In this document: positions 27,236 through 36,244 of the stretch, one piece after another
How the letters are laid out: the number at the start of each line of letters is the position of its first letter
How positions within the stretch are numbered: position 1 is the first letter of the stretch
NCBI RefSeq assembly: GCF_002118315.1
Contig: NZ_MTSZ01000003.1
Coordinates: 248,001 to 312,000 of the forward strand
DNA length: 64,000 nt
Direction: 5' to 3'
From: Kiloniella majae
GTDB taxonomy: Bacteria > Pseudomonadota > Alphaproteobacteria > Kiloniellales > Kiloniellaceae
The notes under the pieces: generated by a model
Told to the model about the DNA's origin: nothing
What the model saw: the letters and a program-made list of their open reading frames with translations, nothing else
Database searches by the model: none
Program-made: the position numbers and the translations under genes

Positions 27236-28131
27236 TTTTTATTCGATGGAGCTTTCTTTTTTGCTGCTTTATCCGCTTCTTTGGGAGAGATGTCTTCTGG
27301 TTTGAACTCTGGTCCGGTCGGCTGAAGTGGTTGTCGGAAAGCAAGAACAACAAGGCCGATACCAACCAGTATCATGGGCGATGACAGAAGCTGACCAATT
27401 GTTATTTCAGCAAAGAGGAAACCAATGTGGGCATCTGGTTCTCTGAAGAATTCGACAACTGTACGGGATAGACCGTATCCAACCAAGAACAACCCAGCTG
27501 TCAGGCCTCTACGAGGAAGTCCACCGGTGCGGGCAACGAGATAGAGAATAAGAAGTAAGGTAAGCCCTTCAAGACCTGCTTCATAAAGCTGGCTTGGATG
27601 GCGAGGCAGAGGTCCTCCGTTTGGGAACACCATGCCAATTTCTGCGGTTGTTACGCGTCCAAATAGCTCGCCATTGATAAAATTCGCCAGCCGACCAAAG
27701 AACAGGCCTATTGGGGTTGCACAGGCAATGATGTCGGCAAGTGCCAGAAAGTGTACTTTTTCTTTGCGGGCAAAGAGCACCATGGCTGTGATAACGCCCA
27801 GAAGGCCACCATGAAAGCTCATCCCACCTTGCCAGACAGCAAAGATTTCAAGCGGATTATAGAGGAAGTACGTAAAGTTATAAAACAGAACGTAGCCCAG
27901 TCTACCCCCGAGAATTATACCGAGCGTAGCCCAGACAATAAAATCATCCATGGCAATAGGCCGTAACTGTCTTGGGGCCTGAAAGCAGAGCCAGCGGCAA
28001 TAGCGCCAACCAAGAATGATACCGAATATATAAGCAAGCGAATACCAACGTATCGCGATAGGACCCAAGCTAATTGCGATGGGATCAATTTCCGGATAGG
28101 TGAGAGCCGCGAAGACCAGTTCTTGTGTCAT
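27232..28131 (-). CDS. lgt: Prolipoprotein diacylglyceryl transferase
   Basis: The 299-residue integral membrane enzyme attaches diacylglycerol to the lipobox Cys. The Lgt signature FFGRLANFINGELFGRVT near residue 143 and the GGMSFHGGLLGV motif with the essential His are present, with about seven membrane helices. The C-terminus has a Lys- and Ala-rich tail (KEADKAAKKKAPSNKK). It overlaps hldD and the MidA-like gene by 4 bp. Predicted lipoproteins such as that at 24318-25226 are its clients. Confidence 0.95.
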   Translation of the reverse strand: MTQELVFAALTYPEIDPIAISLGPIAIRWYSLAYIFGIILGWRYCRWLCFQAPRQLRPIAMDDFIVWATLGIILGGRLGYVLFYNFTYFLYNPLEIFAVWQGGMSFHGGLLGVITAMVLFARKEKVHFLALADIIACATPIGLFFGRLANFINGELFGRVTTAEIGMVFPNGGPLPRHPSQLYEAGLEGLTLLLILYLVARTGGLPRRGLTAGLFLVGYGLSRTVVEFFREPDAHIGFLFAEITIGQLLSSPMILVGIGLVVLAFRQPLQPTGPEFKPEDISPKEADKAAKKKAPSNKK

Positions 28132-29111
28132 TTGTATGAGTCTTCCTGTGCAAGAAATTCTGTCACGTAACGCTGAACGCCTTCTTCCAGAGATGCGAAG
28201 GGATGATCATATCCAGCTTCTTTTAGCTTACTCATACGCGCTTCGGTGAAGTATTGGTATTTATCGCGAATATTTTCAGGTGTTGGAACGTATTTGATAT
28301 TCTCATTACGGTTCATTGACGCGAAAACGGCCCGAGCCAAATCCACGAAAGATCTTGCTTGCCCTGTTCCAACATTAAATAAACCACTAACTCTTGGATT
28401 ATCCTTTAGCCACATCATAACGCGAGCACAGTCTTCAACCGCAATGAAATCACGGAGCTGCCCGCCATCAGAATAGTCAGGGTGGTGAGACTGGAACAGT
28501 TTTGCCGCTTCGCCAGACATAACCTGATTGAAGAGGTGGAAAGCAACGCTTGCCTGACCACCTTTGTGATATTCGTTTGGTCCGTAAACATTAAAGAATT
28601 TGAGGCCTGCCCATTGTGGCGGCTGAGGCTCTTTGTTTTCTATCCGGCGGGCAACCCAGCGATCAAAGAGCTGCTTGCTCCAACCATAGCCGTTCAGAGG
28701 CTGGAGTTTGGTCAGATGATCGATATCTTCTTCGTCATCAAAACCATGTTCTCCACCGCCATAAGTCGCTGCGGAAGAAGCATAGATATAGGGGACACTA
28801 TGTTTTGCACAGACATGCCAAAGATCTTTACTGAGTTTAAAGTTGTTTTCCATAAGGGCATCGCCGTCGGTTTCGGTCGTCGCCGAAATGGCCCCCATAT
28901 GAAAAACACCTTCGAGCTTATCTGCATTTTCAGCTAGAAACGCAGGAAGTGCTTCGGGCTTTATAATGTCTTCAAGTTCATGTTTTGCCAGATTACGCCA
29001 TTTGTCGCCATGGCCAAGCCAATCGCTGACGACCACGGATTTGCCTTGCTCAACAAGGGACGCAACGAGGTTTGAGCCAATAAAACCAGCGCCGCCAGTA
29101 ACGAGAAACAT
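28128..29111 (-). CDS. hldD: ADP-glyceromanno-heptose 6-epimerase
   Basis: The 327-residue short-chain dehydrogenase has the NADP-binding loop TGGAGFIGSN (residues 5-14), the YGWSKQL active-site motif, and the family-typical KFFNVYGPNEYHK and VGTGQARSFVDLA. It epimerises ADP-D-glycero-D-manno-heptose to the L-form for the lipopolysaccharide inner core. It is the first gene of the unit hldD-lgt-MidA-pgeF; every junction is an ATGA overlap. Confidence 0.94.
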   Translation of the reverse strand: MFLVTGGAGFIGSNLVASLVEQGKSVVVSDWLGHGDKWRNLAKHELEDIIKPEALPAFLAENADKLEGVFHMGAISATTETDGDALMENNFKLSKDLWHVCAKHSVPYIYASSAATYGGGEHGFDDEEDIDHLTKLQPLNGYGWSKQLFDRWVARRIENKEPQPPQWAGLKFFNVYGPNEYHKGGQASVAFHLFNQVMSGEAAKLFQSHHPDYSDGGQLRDFIAVEDCARVMMWLKDNPRVSGLFNVGTGQARSFVDLARAVFASMNRNENIKYVPTPENIRDKYQYFTEARMSKLKEAGYDHPFASLEEGVQRYVTEFLAQEDSYK

Positions 29112-29330
29112 GCTTGAAGCCTTTCTGATATATCTTCTGCTCCCCTATATATGCTTTTGAGAAGCTATAGAGAAGCTTTTGCATCGATATTTAAGGATAT
29201 TTTTGTTTAAACGATAACGAACAAGGTTGAAGCCGGGGGATCAAAGGGCCATATTAGGCTCAAATAAAGTCAAAAATGTGAGTCAAAGTCGGATGGTTCT
29301 GGCCTGACTTACAATATGAAAGGCAAAGAC

Positions 29331-29648
29331 ATGCAAACTCAAAATCGTATCCTTGATGATCTGGCTAAAGTTGCCAGCAGCGCGATGGGTGCTGCCGCAG
29401 GTATGAGAGGGGAAGTCGAAGCTCGGATTCGTGAGCAGTTTGAACGCATTATCTCTCAGATGGATGTTGTTCCACGTGAAGAATTCGATGTGATGAAGGC
29501 TGTTGCAGTCAAGGCCCGTGAAGAAAGCGAAGACCTTGCCGAAAAAGTCGCTGCACTTGAAGCAAGGCTGTCCAAGCTTGAAGGCGCTAAAAAAGCAACT
29601 TCTCGGACAACACCGGCTAAAAAAGCAGCACCTAAAAAAGTTGACTGA
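29331..29648 (+). CDS. ubiK: Ubiquinone biosynthesis accessory factor UbiK (BMFP family)
   Basis: The product of about 105 residues starts MQTQNRILDDLAKVASSAMGAA, has the family core ARIREQFERIISQMDVVPREEFDVM followed by a coiled coil (LAEKVAALEARLSKLEG), and ends in a Lys-rich tail. UbiK is a membrane-associated trimer that aids aerobic ubiquinone synthesis. I choose the ATG at 29331, with AAAGG upstream; an ATG at 29316 lacks a ribosome site. A perfect terminator follows. Confidence 0.88.
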   Translation: MQTQNRILDDLAKVASSAMGAAAGMRGEVEARIREQFERIISQMDVVPREEFDVMKAVAVKAREESEDLAEKVAALEARLSKLEGAKKATSRTTPAKKAAPKKVD

Positions 29649-29727
29649 TTTTTTGGATTAGCAGATATGGCAGATTACGGATGAATCCCGGTTCTGAATA
29701 GTTTGTAATCTCTATGCGCATTTAAAT

Positions 29728-29760
29728 AAAAGCCCGGATAATGTCCGGGCTTTTATTTTA
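29728..29760 (+). terminator. Intrinsic terminator after ubiK
   Basis: AAAAGCCCGGA (29728-29738) pairs perfectly with TCCGGGCTTTT (29744-29754) around a 5-nt loop, and the T-rich tail continues to 29759. Confidence 0.92.
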
Positions 29761-29814
29761 CGTTTTTTCTTGATCCCAAGATTCGTTCTGTGCCACACTA
29801 TATTTGGTAGTATT

Positions 29815-29848
29815 CTGTCACATTAGTTCAATATATGGACTGTGACAG
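29815..29848. promoter_or_regulatory. Inverted repeat upstream of the ybjN gene
   Basis: CTGTCACA (29815-29822) and its complement TGTGACAG (29841-29848) flank 18 nt, 46 bp before the ybjN start. The half-sites could be an operator or a dyad read by a dimer; no protein is assigned. Confidence 0.35.
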
Positions 29849-29894
29849 TAGCTATTGTATCTTGCTCAACTATACTTAGTGAGGGGTTAGTGCA

Positions 29895-30395
29895 ATGAAC
29901 TCAGAAACTACGAATGAGCGACTACCTTTCAATCCGATTGATGCTATCGAAGAGTGGATCCTGGACTATAACTGGGATTTTGAGCGCGAAAGTGATTTCG
30001 AGCTGTTAGCCGTGATTGAAGGACATTGGGGGCCACTTCATCTTCATTTCCAATGGCAAGGCGAATTACAAGCAATGTTTTTTGCCTGTCATGGTGAAGT
30101 TGTTGTTCCTCAACTGGCCAAAAGCCGTATTTGCGAACTGTTAGTTTCCGTGAACAATCAGCTTTGGCTTGGGCATTTTGATCTTGTTCCTGAAACCGGG
30201 GGGCCTGCTTATCGGCATACTGTGCCATTAAGAGGACAAGATGGTTTCAGTCAGGATCAAACCGAAGATCTGGTCGCGACCGCAGTTGCAGAGTGGGATC
30301 GTCTTATCCCTGCGATCCAATTGGTATCCTCTGGGGGGGATTCCGAATTAAATGCTGTTGATCTTGCCTTGATGGATACGGCGGGAGAAGCGTAG
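29895..30395 (+). CDS. YbjN domain-containing protein
   Basis: The 166-residue protein has the YbjN pattern: an N-terminal DAIEEWILDYNWDFERES segment, a beta-rich middle (GHWGPLHLHFQWQGELQAMFFACHG) and the C-terminal stretch from SQDQTEDLVATAVAEWDRLIP. YbjN folds like type III secretion chaperones and is linked to stress tolerance in E. coli; the molecular role is unknown. It lies between ubiK and proC, 39 bp before proC, so probably co-transcribed with it. Confidence 0.85.
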   Translation: MNSETTNERLPFNPIDAIEEWILDYNWDFERESDFELLAVIEGHWGPLHLHFQWQGELQAMFFACHGEVVVPQLAKSRICELLVSVNNQLWLGHFDLVPETGGPAYRHTVPLRGQDGFSQDQTEDLVATAVAEWDRLIPAIQLVSSGGDSELNAVDLALMDTAGEA

Positions 30396-30434
30396 AGTTC
30401 TGTTCCCTGACTTTTACGGAATAGGACATTGAAT

Positions 30435-31256
30435 ATGCTTAACAATGGTACCTTGCTGCTTGTTGGTTGTGGCAAGATGGGCGGCGCAATGCTGCAAGGA
30501 TGGTTGGATCGCGGTTTGAAAGGATCACAGGTTGCTATTGTTGATCCCTCTGCTCAAGCTGACTATATGCAGTCCTTTGTCAAACAGGGTGTTCGCGCTG
30601 TAGAGAGCTTGGCTGATTTGGGGAATTCATTTCACCCTGATTATGTTCTCTTTGCTGTCAAGCCACAGATGATTGACGCGACAATCGCCGATTACCAAGG
30701 CTATGCAGAGCAAGGGGCGGTTTTTCTATCCGTTATTGCCGGAAAACAAATCTCATTTTTTGAAGAGCATTTAGGGGCAGATGCTGCGATCGTGCGAACA
30801 ATGCCGAACACACCTGCTGCCGTGTCGCGTGGTATGACCGTTTTGTATGCAAATCAAAATGTCAGTAAAGAGCAAGCCGATGCATGTGAAGGTCTCATGG
30901 CAGCTGTTGGTGAAACGGCTTGGCTTGATAACGAAGAGCAGATTGATGCGGTTACAGGTGTTTCAGGTAGCGGCCCGGCCTATATCTTTTATCTGGCAGA
31001 ATGTCTTGCACAAGCCGGAGTTGATGCGGGGTTGCCGAAAGAATTGGCACGGAAACTCGCCGATACAACAGTCTTTGGTGCAGGTGAACTTCTCAGGCTT
31101 TCAGACGATAGCCCCAGCCAACTTCGTATTAACGTGACCAGTCCCAACGGAACAACGCAAGCAGCGTTAGAAGTCCTTATGGCTGATGATGGTTTGCAAC
31201 CGGTTATGACCCAGGCTGTTGTTGCGGCGACAAAAAGAAGTAAAGAGTTGTCTTAG
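30435..31256 (+). CDS. proC: Pyrroline-5-carboxylate reductase
   Basis: The 273-residue enzyme reduces pyrroline-5-carboxylate to proline with NAD(P)H. The Rossmann loop VGCGKMGGAML is near residue 10, VRTMPNTPAAVSRGMTV in the middle, and the family signature runs from SGSGPAYIFYLAE to VTSPNGTTQAAL. The ATG at 30435 follows a TAGGA ribosome site at 8 nt; an in-frame TTG two codons earlier is unlikely. Confidence 0.95.
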   Translation: MLNNGTLLLVGCGKMGGAMLQGWLDRGLKGSQVAIVDPSAQADYMQSFVKQGVRAVESLADLGNSFHPDYVLFAVKPQMIDATIADYQGYAEQGAVFLSVIAGKQISFFEEHLGADAAIVRTMPNTPAAVSRGMTVLYANQNVSKEQADACEGLMAAVGETAWLDNEEQIDAVTGVSGSGPAYIFYLAECLAQAGVDAGLPKELARKLADTTVFGAGELLRLSDDSPSQLRINVTSPNGTTQAALEVLMADDGLQPVMTQAVVAATKRSKELS

Positions 31257-31367
31257 CCTGTGAAGCAACCCTTTTGCGTTGGGGAGTATTGGAATTACCA
31301 AGCTGTCTTTTAATCTCTACTTTTTATCCTATATAATAGAGATATCTTCATTGTGGGGAGAGTAGTG

Positions 31368-31970
31368 ATGAAAAAGTCGGAAATACCCCAACATATTGTT
31401 TCGACGGCGATGTCGTTGGCTGTCGAAAAGGGGTGGGCAACTCTGTCTCTTGCTGAAATTGCCGTCACATCAAAAGTGTCGTTATCTGATCTGCATCAGA
31501 TTTTTCCTTCCAAGAATTCTCTTTTGCGCTTTATATCTGAACAAGCAGATCAAGGCGTTTTGGAAGAGCATGATAACGATTATCTTCAACAGCCAGCGAA
31601 AGACAGGTTGTTTGAAATTTGTATGAACAGGTTTGATGCACTTGAGGCCTACAAAGAAGGCATTCGTGCTATTGTTAAAGATAGCCGTAAAGACCCTGTT
31701 TCTACGTTGTTACTCCTTTGTAACTTGAAACGATCAATGCCTTTGATGCTAGAATCAGCCGGTCTCTCAACATCGGGGCTTCAGGGAGTGTTGAGAGTGA
31801 AAGCTTTCTCAGTTGCTTATCTTGCGGCACTTCAAACCTGGCTAAATGATGATAGTGATGATTTGGGGAAAACGATGGCCAAGCTGGATAAAGTCTTGGG
31901 GCGACTGGATACAATGGCGAGGTGTTGTTCAAGGGCACGTACGGTGCCAACTAAATCAAAAGCTGCATAG
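31368..31970 (+). CDS. TetR-type regulator with COQ9-like C-terminus
   Basis: The protein of about 200 residues has an N-terminal TetR-like HTH (PQHIVSTAMSLAVEKGWATLSLAEIAVTSKV, then SKNSLLRFI). Its C-terminal part (RFDALEAYKEGIRAIVKDSRKDP) resembles the alphaproteobacterial TetR/COQ9 group. The ATG at 31368 has GGAGAG 8 nt upstream. Its nearness to ubiK fits a link to ubiquinone or respiration, but this is inference. The DNA target is unknown. Confidence 0.78.
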   Translation: MKKSEIPQHIVSTAMSLAVEKGWATLSLAEIAVTSKVSLSDLHQIFPSKNSLLRFISEQADQGVLEEHDNDYLQQPAKDRLFEICMNRFDALEAYKEGIRAIVKDSRKDPVSTLLLLCNLKRSMPLMLESAGLSTSGLQGVLRVKAFSVAYLAALQTWLNDDSDDLGKTMAKLDKVLGRLDTMARCCSRARTVPTKSKAA

Positions 31971-32035
31971 GGTACCTTGCCTTTCAATGCGTTACGTATA
32001 ATTATTTTGCTCTATCTTTTGAGGGAATAAGTTTT

Positions 32036-32377
32036 ATGAGTAACGAATTGGCGTTTGAGGATTTTCTTAAAGTTGATATCAGAGCTGGAACCGTTGTTGA
32101 TGCGCAGCCCTATCCTGAAGCCCGTCGTCCGGCAATCAAGCTTTGGGTGGATTTTGGGGGCGAGATAGGCGTTCGTAAGTCATCTGCTCAAATTACCGAT
32201 CACTATTCGCCCGAGACTCTTATTGGAAAGCAGGTCATGGCTGTTGTGAACTTTCCGCCACGCCAGGTTGGTAAGTTTATGTCAGAGATTTTAGTTCTTG
32301 GTGCTTCAGATGACCAGGGAAGAATCGTTTTGCTCGCCCCTGATCATGATGTTCCTAATGGAAGCAGAATGCATTAA
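32036..32377 (+). CDS. CsaA-like tRNA-binding protein
   Basis: The 113-residue protein is a stand-alone tRNA-binding OB-fold: FLKVDIRAGTVVDAQPYPEARRPAIKLWVDFG, then KSSAQITDHY and MAVVNFPPRQVGKFMSEILVLG. Family members (CsaA, YgjH) bind tRNA and have been linked to chaperone or export functions. Length is typical. It is monocistronic between the TetR gene and a two-component pair read in the other direction. Confidence 0.9.
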   Translation: MSNELAFEDFLKVDIRAGTVVDAQPYPEARRPAIKLWVDFGGEIGVRKSSAQITDHYSPETLIGKQVMAVVNFPPRQVGKFMSEILVLGASDDQGRIVLLAPDHDVPNGSRMH

Positions 32378-32401
32378 AGTTAAATAAGGGGATGGACAAG
32401 C

Positions 32402-33817
32402 CTAAAAGGGCAGAGAAATTCTTGCACGTAACCCACCACCGGGTGCATCTTCTAAAGCGAGATCGCCGCCATGATTACTGATGATGTCGTTGGCGATGGA
32501 GAGACCCAATCCAACGCCACCTGTTGCCTGATTACGGGATTGTTCCAAACGGAAAAAAGGTTTGAGCACATCTTTTCTGTGTTCTTCGGGAATACCGGGC
32601 CCATCATCATCGATAGTGATTTCAAGAATCTCATCTGTGGTGCCGATTGATTTTTTTCTGACGCAGACCATGACATGACTGCCATAACGTTGTGCGTTTG
32701 TGACCAGATTGCTAATAGCGCGCTTAAAATTTTCCTGCCGAAGCTGAATATCAATTTCTTGTTCAATGTGCAGGTCAATGGGATTGTTGTTGAAGCTTAA
32801 TTGCTGCATCAGTCCTTTTAGTAAAGCAGACACATTGCAGGCTGCAGTTTGTTCTCGCCCTTCTCCTCGGGCAAAGGCAAGGTAGCCGTCAATCATCTTT
32901 TCCATTTCGGAAACATCAGTCTGAAGGTTTTTGGTATCTTCGGACTGTCCAGACATGGCCAACTGAAGTTTCATTCTGGTGAGAGGCGTTCTTAAATCAT
33001 GGCTTACACCTGCTAGCATCGCCATGCGGTGTTCCACCTGCCGTTTTATTCGTGATCTCATACGGATAAATGCGCCGGATGCCTGCCTGACTTCCGTGGC
33101 ACCCTCGGGCTTAAAGCCTTTCACATCTCGCCCTTTACCAAAACTTTCTGCGGCTCTGGCCAAGCGTTGAATGGGACGCACTTGATTGCGCATGAAGATA
33201 ACTGCAACGCCAAAGGTAATGACAGATGACCCAACCATCCAAAGTATGACAAGGTAAGTTGTTGAAGTGAAAAGTCGTTTACTGGGCACCAGCACGAGTA
33301 ATACAGCATTTTCCAATTCAATCTGAATCTTTACCTGATCGACCAAACTGGTGGTGTCAATTTCATATTGATAATTTGCGTTAAGGTTTTTTATGAGTTG
33401 ATCATTAATGGCTTGATCAAGCCGGCGCTCAAGAACGGACCACCCCGGTTGCCAGTGAACGGGTGGCAACTCAATTCCGTGATGGAGTGTTAGGGACAAG
33501 TCAGCGGTTTTTTGCATGAGCTGGAAAACATTGGCTTTTTCATAAGGTGTTTCTGCATCATCAAGAAGCAAAATAGCCGTCGCAATATCGCCAGCAATGC
33601 CCTGAGCCAAACGCTTGGTGACCGTTTCATAGTGTCGGTCATAAAAAACCCACACAGAGATGGCCTGTACCAATAAAAGGGGCGTGATAATAATAATAAG
33701 GGAGCGTCCGAGAAGGGACTTGGGGAGAAAGCGTTTTAGAAAGAAAGGACGTTTTCTTTTTTGCGGCAGCGACTCTTCTTCATCAAGAATGGTTTCTTTT
33801 AAAGGGGCACTGGTCAT
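32402..33817 (-). CDS. envZ: EnvZ-type sensor histidine kinase
   Basis: The 471-residue kinase has membrane helices near residues 38-58 and 187-209 that flank a periplasmic sensor domain of about 130 residues. A HAMP region, a DHp domain with H273 in GVSHDLRTPLTRM, and an ATPase domain (N box NLVTNAQRYG, G1 DDGPGIPEEH, G2 GGVGLGLSIAND) follow. Layout and sequence match the alphaproteobacterial EnvZ that pairs with OmpR. Its ATG abuts the regulator's TAA stop. The signal is unknown; osmotic or envelope stress is likely by analogy. Confidence 0.92.
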   Translation of the reverse strand: MTSAPLKETILDEEESLPQKRKRPFFLKRFLPKSLLGRSLIIIITPLLLVQAISVWVFYDRHYETVTKRLAQGIAGDIATAILLLDDAETPYEKANVFQLMQKTADLSLTLHHGIELPPVHWQPGWSVLERRLDQAINDQLIKNLNANYQYEIDTTSLVDQVKIQIELENAVLLVLVPSKRLFTSTTYLVILWMVGSSVITFGVAVIFMRNQVRPIQRLARAAESFGKGRDVKGFKPEGATEVRQASGAFIRMRSRIKRQVEHRMAMLAGVSHDLRTPLTRMKLQLAMSGQSEDTKNLQTDVSEMEKMIDGYLAFARGEGREQTAACNVSALLKGLMQQLSFNNNPIDLHIEQEIDIQLRQENFKRAISNLVTNAQRYGSHVMVCVRKKSIGTTDEILEITIDDDGPGIPEEHRKDVLKPFFRLEQSRNQATGGVGLGLSIANDIISNHGGDLALEDAPGGGLRARISLPF

Positions 33818-34513
33818 TTAATCAGTTTTCAGTATATATCCGACACCGCGGATTGTTTGAAGGAACCGTGGATATTTAGGGTCTTGTTCAATTTTACGGC
33901 GTAGGCGGGTTACCTGAACATCTACACTTCGTGTATTAGAAAGCTCTGACCCGTCCTCAATCAAATCGTCGCGCCCAACGGCGGTCCCGGCTTGCTCAGC
34001 CAAGGTTTTTAAAAGAGCTGCTTCTACATCGGTCAGATGAATAAACTCATCATTATTCCAAAGCTGGGATTTACGAACATCAAACCTGAAAGATCCAAAC
34101 ACAACATTTTCTGCAGAAAGTTCGGTTGCGGGAGCTGTCGCTTGTATGCGCTTTAAAATCGCATTTATACGTAAAACGAGTTCTCTCGGCTCAAAGGGTT
34201 TTGAAAGATAATCATCTGCCCCCACTTCCAACCCGCTAATGCGGTCGTTTGTTTCACCCATGGCTGTCAAAAGGAGGATGGGGACATCATCTTTTTCTCT
34301 GAGGGATTTTGTCAGTTCCAGCCCGCTTTCGCCTGGCATCATAATATCGAGAATCAATAGATCGAATGATAAAGATGCTAATTTTGATCTGGCTTCTTCT
34401 GCGCTTGAGGCAGCAGTAACCATAAACCCTTGATCGGTCAGGAATTTTTGCAGGAGTTCTCGAAGACGAGTGTCATCATCTACGACCAGTAAGTGCGGGC
34501 AAATATCATTCAT
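33818..34513 (-). CDS. ompR: OmpR family response regulator
   Basis: The 231-residue regulator has a receiver domain with the acidic pocket (VVDDD, residues 10-14), the phospho-acceptor D56 in LILDIMMPGESG, and the conserved Lys in YLSKPFEPRELV. A C-terminal winged-helix domain follows (RSVDVQVTRLRRKIEQDP and TIRGVGYIL). It is the partner of the adjacent EnvZ-type kinase. Targets are not visible here. Confidence 0.94.
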   Translation of the reverse strand: MNDICPHLLVVDDDTRLRELLQKFLTDQGFMVTAASSAEEARSKLASLSFDLLILDIMMPGESGLELTKSLREKDDVPILLLTAMGETNDRISGLEVGADDYLSKPFEPRELVLRINAILKRIQATAPATELSAENVVFGSFRFDVRKSQLWNNDEFIHLTDVEAALLKTLAEQAGTAVGRDDLIEDGSELSNTRSVDVQVTRLRRKIEQDPKYPRFLQTIRGVGYILKTD

Positions 34514-34597
34514 GTCTTACAGTATAACGTGTCGTTTTGGTATTCACAGATGTTAATTTTGAAGCCTAACGTATTGGAATTCAAGTTCGAACGATCT

Positions 34598-35104
34598 TTA
34601 ACGTCTCGGTGAAGGAGGATGAGTTTTTTTTGCGAAGCGAGGGCGATCACTTTCTTCCATCATGTTGATCAGGACGGATCTGAAGCCTGCAACAGCTTCT
34701 GCGCCAGATTCTTTATAGGCTTTGACGATCCTTTGACGCTGGACGTTAAATAGCTTTTCATCCAGTTCCAGCCCTTTTTCAGTTAATTCAAGCAGTCGTT
34801 GTCGACGATCAATTTCGCCGGGTGTCTGTTTGATAAAGCCTTCTGCAACGAGTTGGGAGAGAACTCGGGATAAGGATTGCTTTGTAATCTGTAGAATCGA
34901 CAATAGCTCGCTAACTGTCATGCCTGGGTGGCGTCCCACAAAGTGTATAACCCTATGATGAGCGCGTCCAAAGCCATACTGTGCCAGTAATTCGTCGGGT
35001 TCTCCTGTGAAATCCCGGTATGCAAAAAACAGCAATTCAATTGCCTGCATGATTTCATCTGTACGAAGGAAAAGGGGGTTCGGGCCGGATTTTATGTCAG
35101 TCAT
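34598..35104 (-). CDS. MarR family transcriptional regulator
   Basis: The 168-residue protein has the MarR winged helix: GRAHHRVIHFVGRHPGMTVSELLSILQITKQSLSRVLSQL, then FIKQTPGEIDRRQRLLELTEKG. The Asp-Arg-Arg of the wing is intact. It is divergent from ilvE, with a perfect 10-bp inverted repeat just upstream of its start that is probably its operator. Control of ilvE as well as itself is plausible. The ligand is unknown. Confidence 0.9.
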   Translation of the reverse strand: MTDIKSGPNPLFLRTDEIMQAIELLFFAYRDFTGEPDELLAQYGFGRAHHRVIHFVGRHPGMTVSELLSILQITKQSLSRVLSQLVAEGFIKQTPGEIDRRQRLLELTEKGLELDEKLFNVQRQRIVKAYKESGAEAVAGFRSVLINMMEESDRPRFAKKTHPPSPRR

Positions 35105-35142
35105 GTTGACTTATCTATCGAATTGGTATTATCTATGTTTTG

Positions 35143-35173
35143 TGATTAATTGATTAAAAGTACCAATTAATCA
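35143..35173. promoter_or_regulatory. Perfect inverted repeat, candidate MarR operator
   Basis: TGATTAATTG (35143-35152) and CAATTAATCA (35164-35173) are exact complements around an 11-nt spacer. The pair sits 39 bp from the MarR start and 104 bp from the ilvE start. A second dyad ACTCAA/TTGAGT lies at 35211-35228 in the ilvE leader. Confidence 0.55.
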
Positions 35174-35276
35174 GTATTTTTGTAACAAACTTGCGTTGCA
35201 GCCGTTTAATACTCAATTGATGTTGAGTGTTAACCTTTGGAAACAACGCAAGAATAAACTCTATACCACCTTTAAC

Positions 35277-36167
35277 ATGAAAGCTATGGCTATGCTTCCA
35301 TTTGACGATCGCGACGGTTTTATCTGGTACAACGGCGAAATTATTCCCTGGCGGGATGCCAAGATTCATATTCTCAGCCACGGTCTCCATTATGGGAGCA
35401 GTGTCTTTGAAGGAGAGCGTTCTTATAATGGGCGTATTTTCAAAATGCAGGAGCATCATGAACGGCTAATCAAGTCTGGAAAACTTCTCGGATTTGATAT
35501 CCCCTATTCGGTTGAAGACCTGCATCAAGCATCACAAAAAGTCCTGAATGCCAATAATATCGTTGATGGCTATTTACGCCCGGTTGCATGGCGGGGGAGC
35601 GAGATGATGGCTGTTTCAGCACAAAAATCCCGAATTCATGTTGCTATTGCGGCTTGGGATTGGCCGTCGTATTTCTCTCCTGAAGATCGTTTGAAAGGTA
35701 TTCGTCTGGATTTTGCAGAGTGGCGCCGTCCTGATCCGGCCACGGCACCTGTTCATTCCAAGGCTGCGGGATTGTATATGATTGCGACGCTGTCTAAACA
35801 TGCTGCTGAAGCAAAAGGTTACAATGACGCCTTAATGCTCGATTATCGGGGGCAAATCGCCGAGGCAACAGGGGCTAATGTTTTTCTGGTACAGGATGGG
35901 GAAATTCATACGCCAGTTCCGGATTGTTTTCTTGACGGTATTACGCGACGCACAGTGATCGATTTGGCAAGACAAAAAGGTTATGACGTAGTTGAGAGAG
36001 CGATCATGCCAGAAGAGCTCGCAAAAACGCAGGAAGTTTTCTTGACGGGGACTGCGGTTGAAGTAACCCCAGTTTCCGAAATTGGTGACTATAAATTTAC
36101 GCCGGGGAATGTAACAAAAGATCTTTTACTGGCGTATGACCAACTGGTTCGCGAACCTGCGGCATAA
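35277..36167 (+). CDS. ilvE: Branched-chain amino acid aminotransferase
   Basis: The 296-residue class IV aminotransferase has FDDRDGFIWYNGEIIPWRDAKIH and HGLHYGSSVFEGERSYNG at the start, the PLP-binding K162 in PVHSKAAGLYMI, and EATGANVFLVQDGEIHTP with TRRTVIDLA near the C-terminus. It makes the last step of Leu, Ile and Val synthesis. The start is uncertain: ATGs at 35277, 35286 and 35292 all lack a clear ribosome site, and an open frame continues upstream to 35196. Aminodeoxychorismate lyase is excluded by the EGERSYNG type active site and length. Confidence 0.92.
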   Translation: MKAMAMLPFDDRDGFIWYNGEIIPWRDAKIHILSHGLHYGSSVFEGERSYNGRIFKMQEHHERLIKSGKLLGFDIPYSVEDLHQASQKVLNANNIVDGYLRPVAWRGSEMMAVSAQKSRIHVAIAAWDWPSYFSPEDRLKGIRLDFAEWRRPDPATAPVHSKAAGLYMIATLSKHAAEAKGYNDALMLDYRGQIAEATGANVFLVQDGEIHTPVPDCFLDGITRRTVIDLARQKGYDVVERAIMPEELAKTQEVFLTGTAVEVTPVSEIGDYKFTPGNVTKDLLLAYDQLVREPAA

Positions 36168-36189
36168 ATCTACCTGATTGATATTAAAG

Positions 36190-36227
36190 AAATAGCACTG
36201 TGTTTCATTGGCGCGGTGCTATTTTTC
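36190..36227. terminator. Terminator between ilvE and moaE
   Basis: AAATAGCAC (36190-36198) pairs with GTGCTATTT (36216-36224), followed by T-rich sequence; it lies between convergent genes and can serve both. Confidence 0.8.
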
Positions 36228-36244
36228 TTTCCGAGGTTGAGAAC

